DNA of 5,429 nt. Origin: a candidate division CSSED10-310 bacterium. GTDB taxonomy: Bacteria > CSSED10-310 > JAFGJC01. The notes below the pieces were generated by a model. The model was not told where the DNA came from. It searched no databases and saw nothing but the letters and a program-made list of their open reading frames with translations. The stretch spans positions 1 to 5,429 of the forward strand of contig JAFGJC010000203.1 in the NCBI GenBank assembly GCA_016929305.1, in the 5' to 3' direction. Within the stretch, counting starts at the first letter, position 1. The number at the start of each line of letters is the position of its first letter. Of the stretch, positions 5,425-5,429 are shown piece after piece. A program made the translations under genes and the position numbers.

Positions 5425-5429
5425 CTCAG

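Overview
This window looks like an accessory, surface-protein and mobile-element region of a bacterial chromosome. Base composition is moderate and intergenic stretches are AT-rich. A secreted protein with two LamG-like domains, a remnant of an Ig/cadherin-like surface protein and a RAYT-type transposase inside GGGACGGAC inverted repeats together recall the Planctomycetota-Verrucomicrobiota-Lentisphaerota group. That placement is an inference from protein style, because no taxonomic marker gene is present.

Layout. (1) Bases 1-75 hold the C-terminal tail of an upstream reading frame, followed by an ORF (100-939) of about two Ig-like domains and one cadherin-like domain. It has no signal peptide, no ribosome binding site and an ambiguous 5' junction. 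Bases 940-1180 still read like protein, but the sense passes between frames, so the left end is probably a degraded surface-protein locus. (2) Bases 1288-2350 are a compact insertion element. An intact 332-residue Y1/HUH transposase on the minus strand is bounded by a 25-bp inverted repeat (22 matches, outer 12 perfect); one arm overlaps the transposase stop codon. (3) Bases 2351-2857 are non-coding and carry promoter-like elements, a repeated TGCGTATCG motif, a perfect dyad just upstream of a TATATT box, and a strong ribosome binding site. (4) Bases 2858-4366 encode the secreted two-LamG protein, followed by an 11-bp terminator hairpin. (5) Bases 4367-4610 contain no convincing gene but a series of short hairpins. 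The last is a good minus-strand terminator for the convergent gene. (6) Bases 4611-5153 (minus) encode a RimJ/RimL-type GNAT acetyltransferase. (7) Bases 5154-5429 are non-coding and end in two striking perfect palindromes (12-bp and 21-bp arms) with a weaker hairpin between them.

The genes do not form a pathway. The secreted LamG protein and the GNAT enzyme are convergent single-gene units, each with its own ribosome binding site and terminator, and the transposon sits between the decayed surface gene and the LamG unit. I see no convincing new defence or metabolic system. The least explained material is the palindromes at the right end, the hairpin series between the two convergent genes, and the multi-frame remnant at the left.
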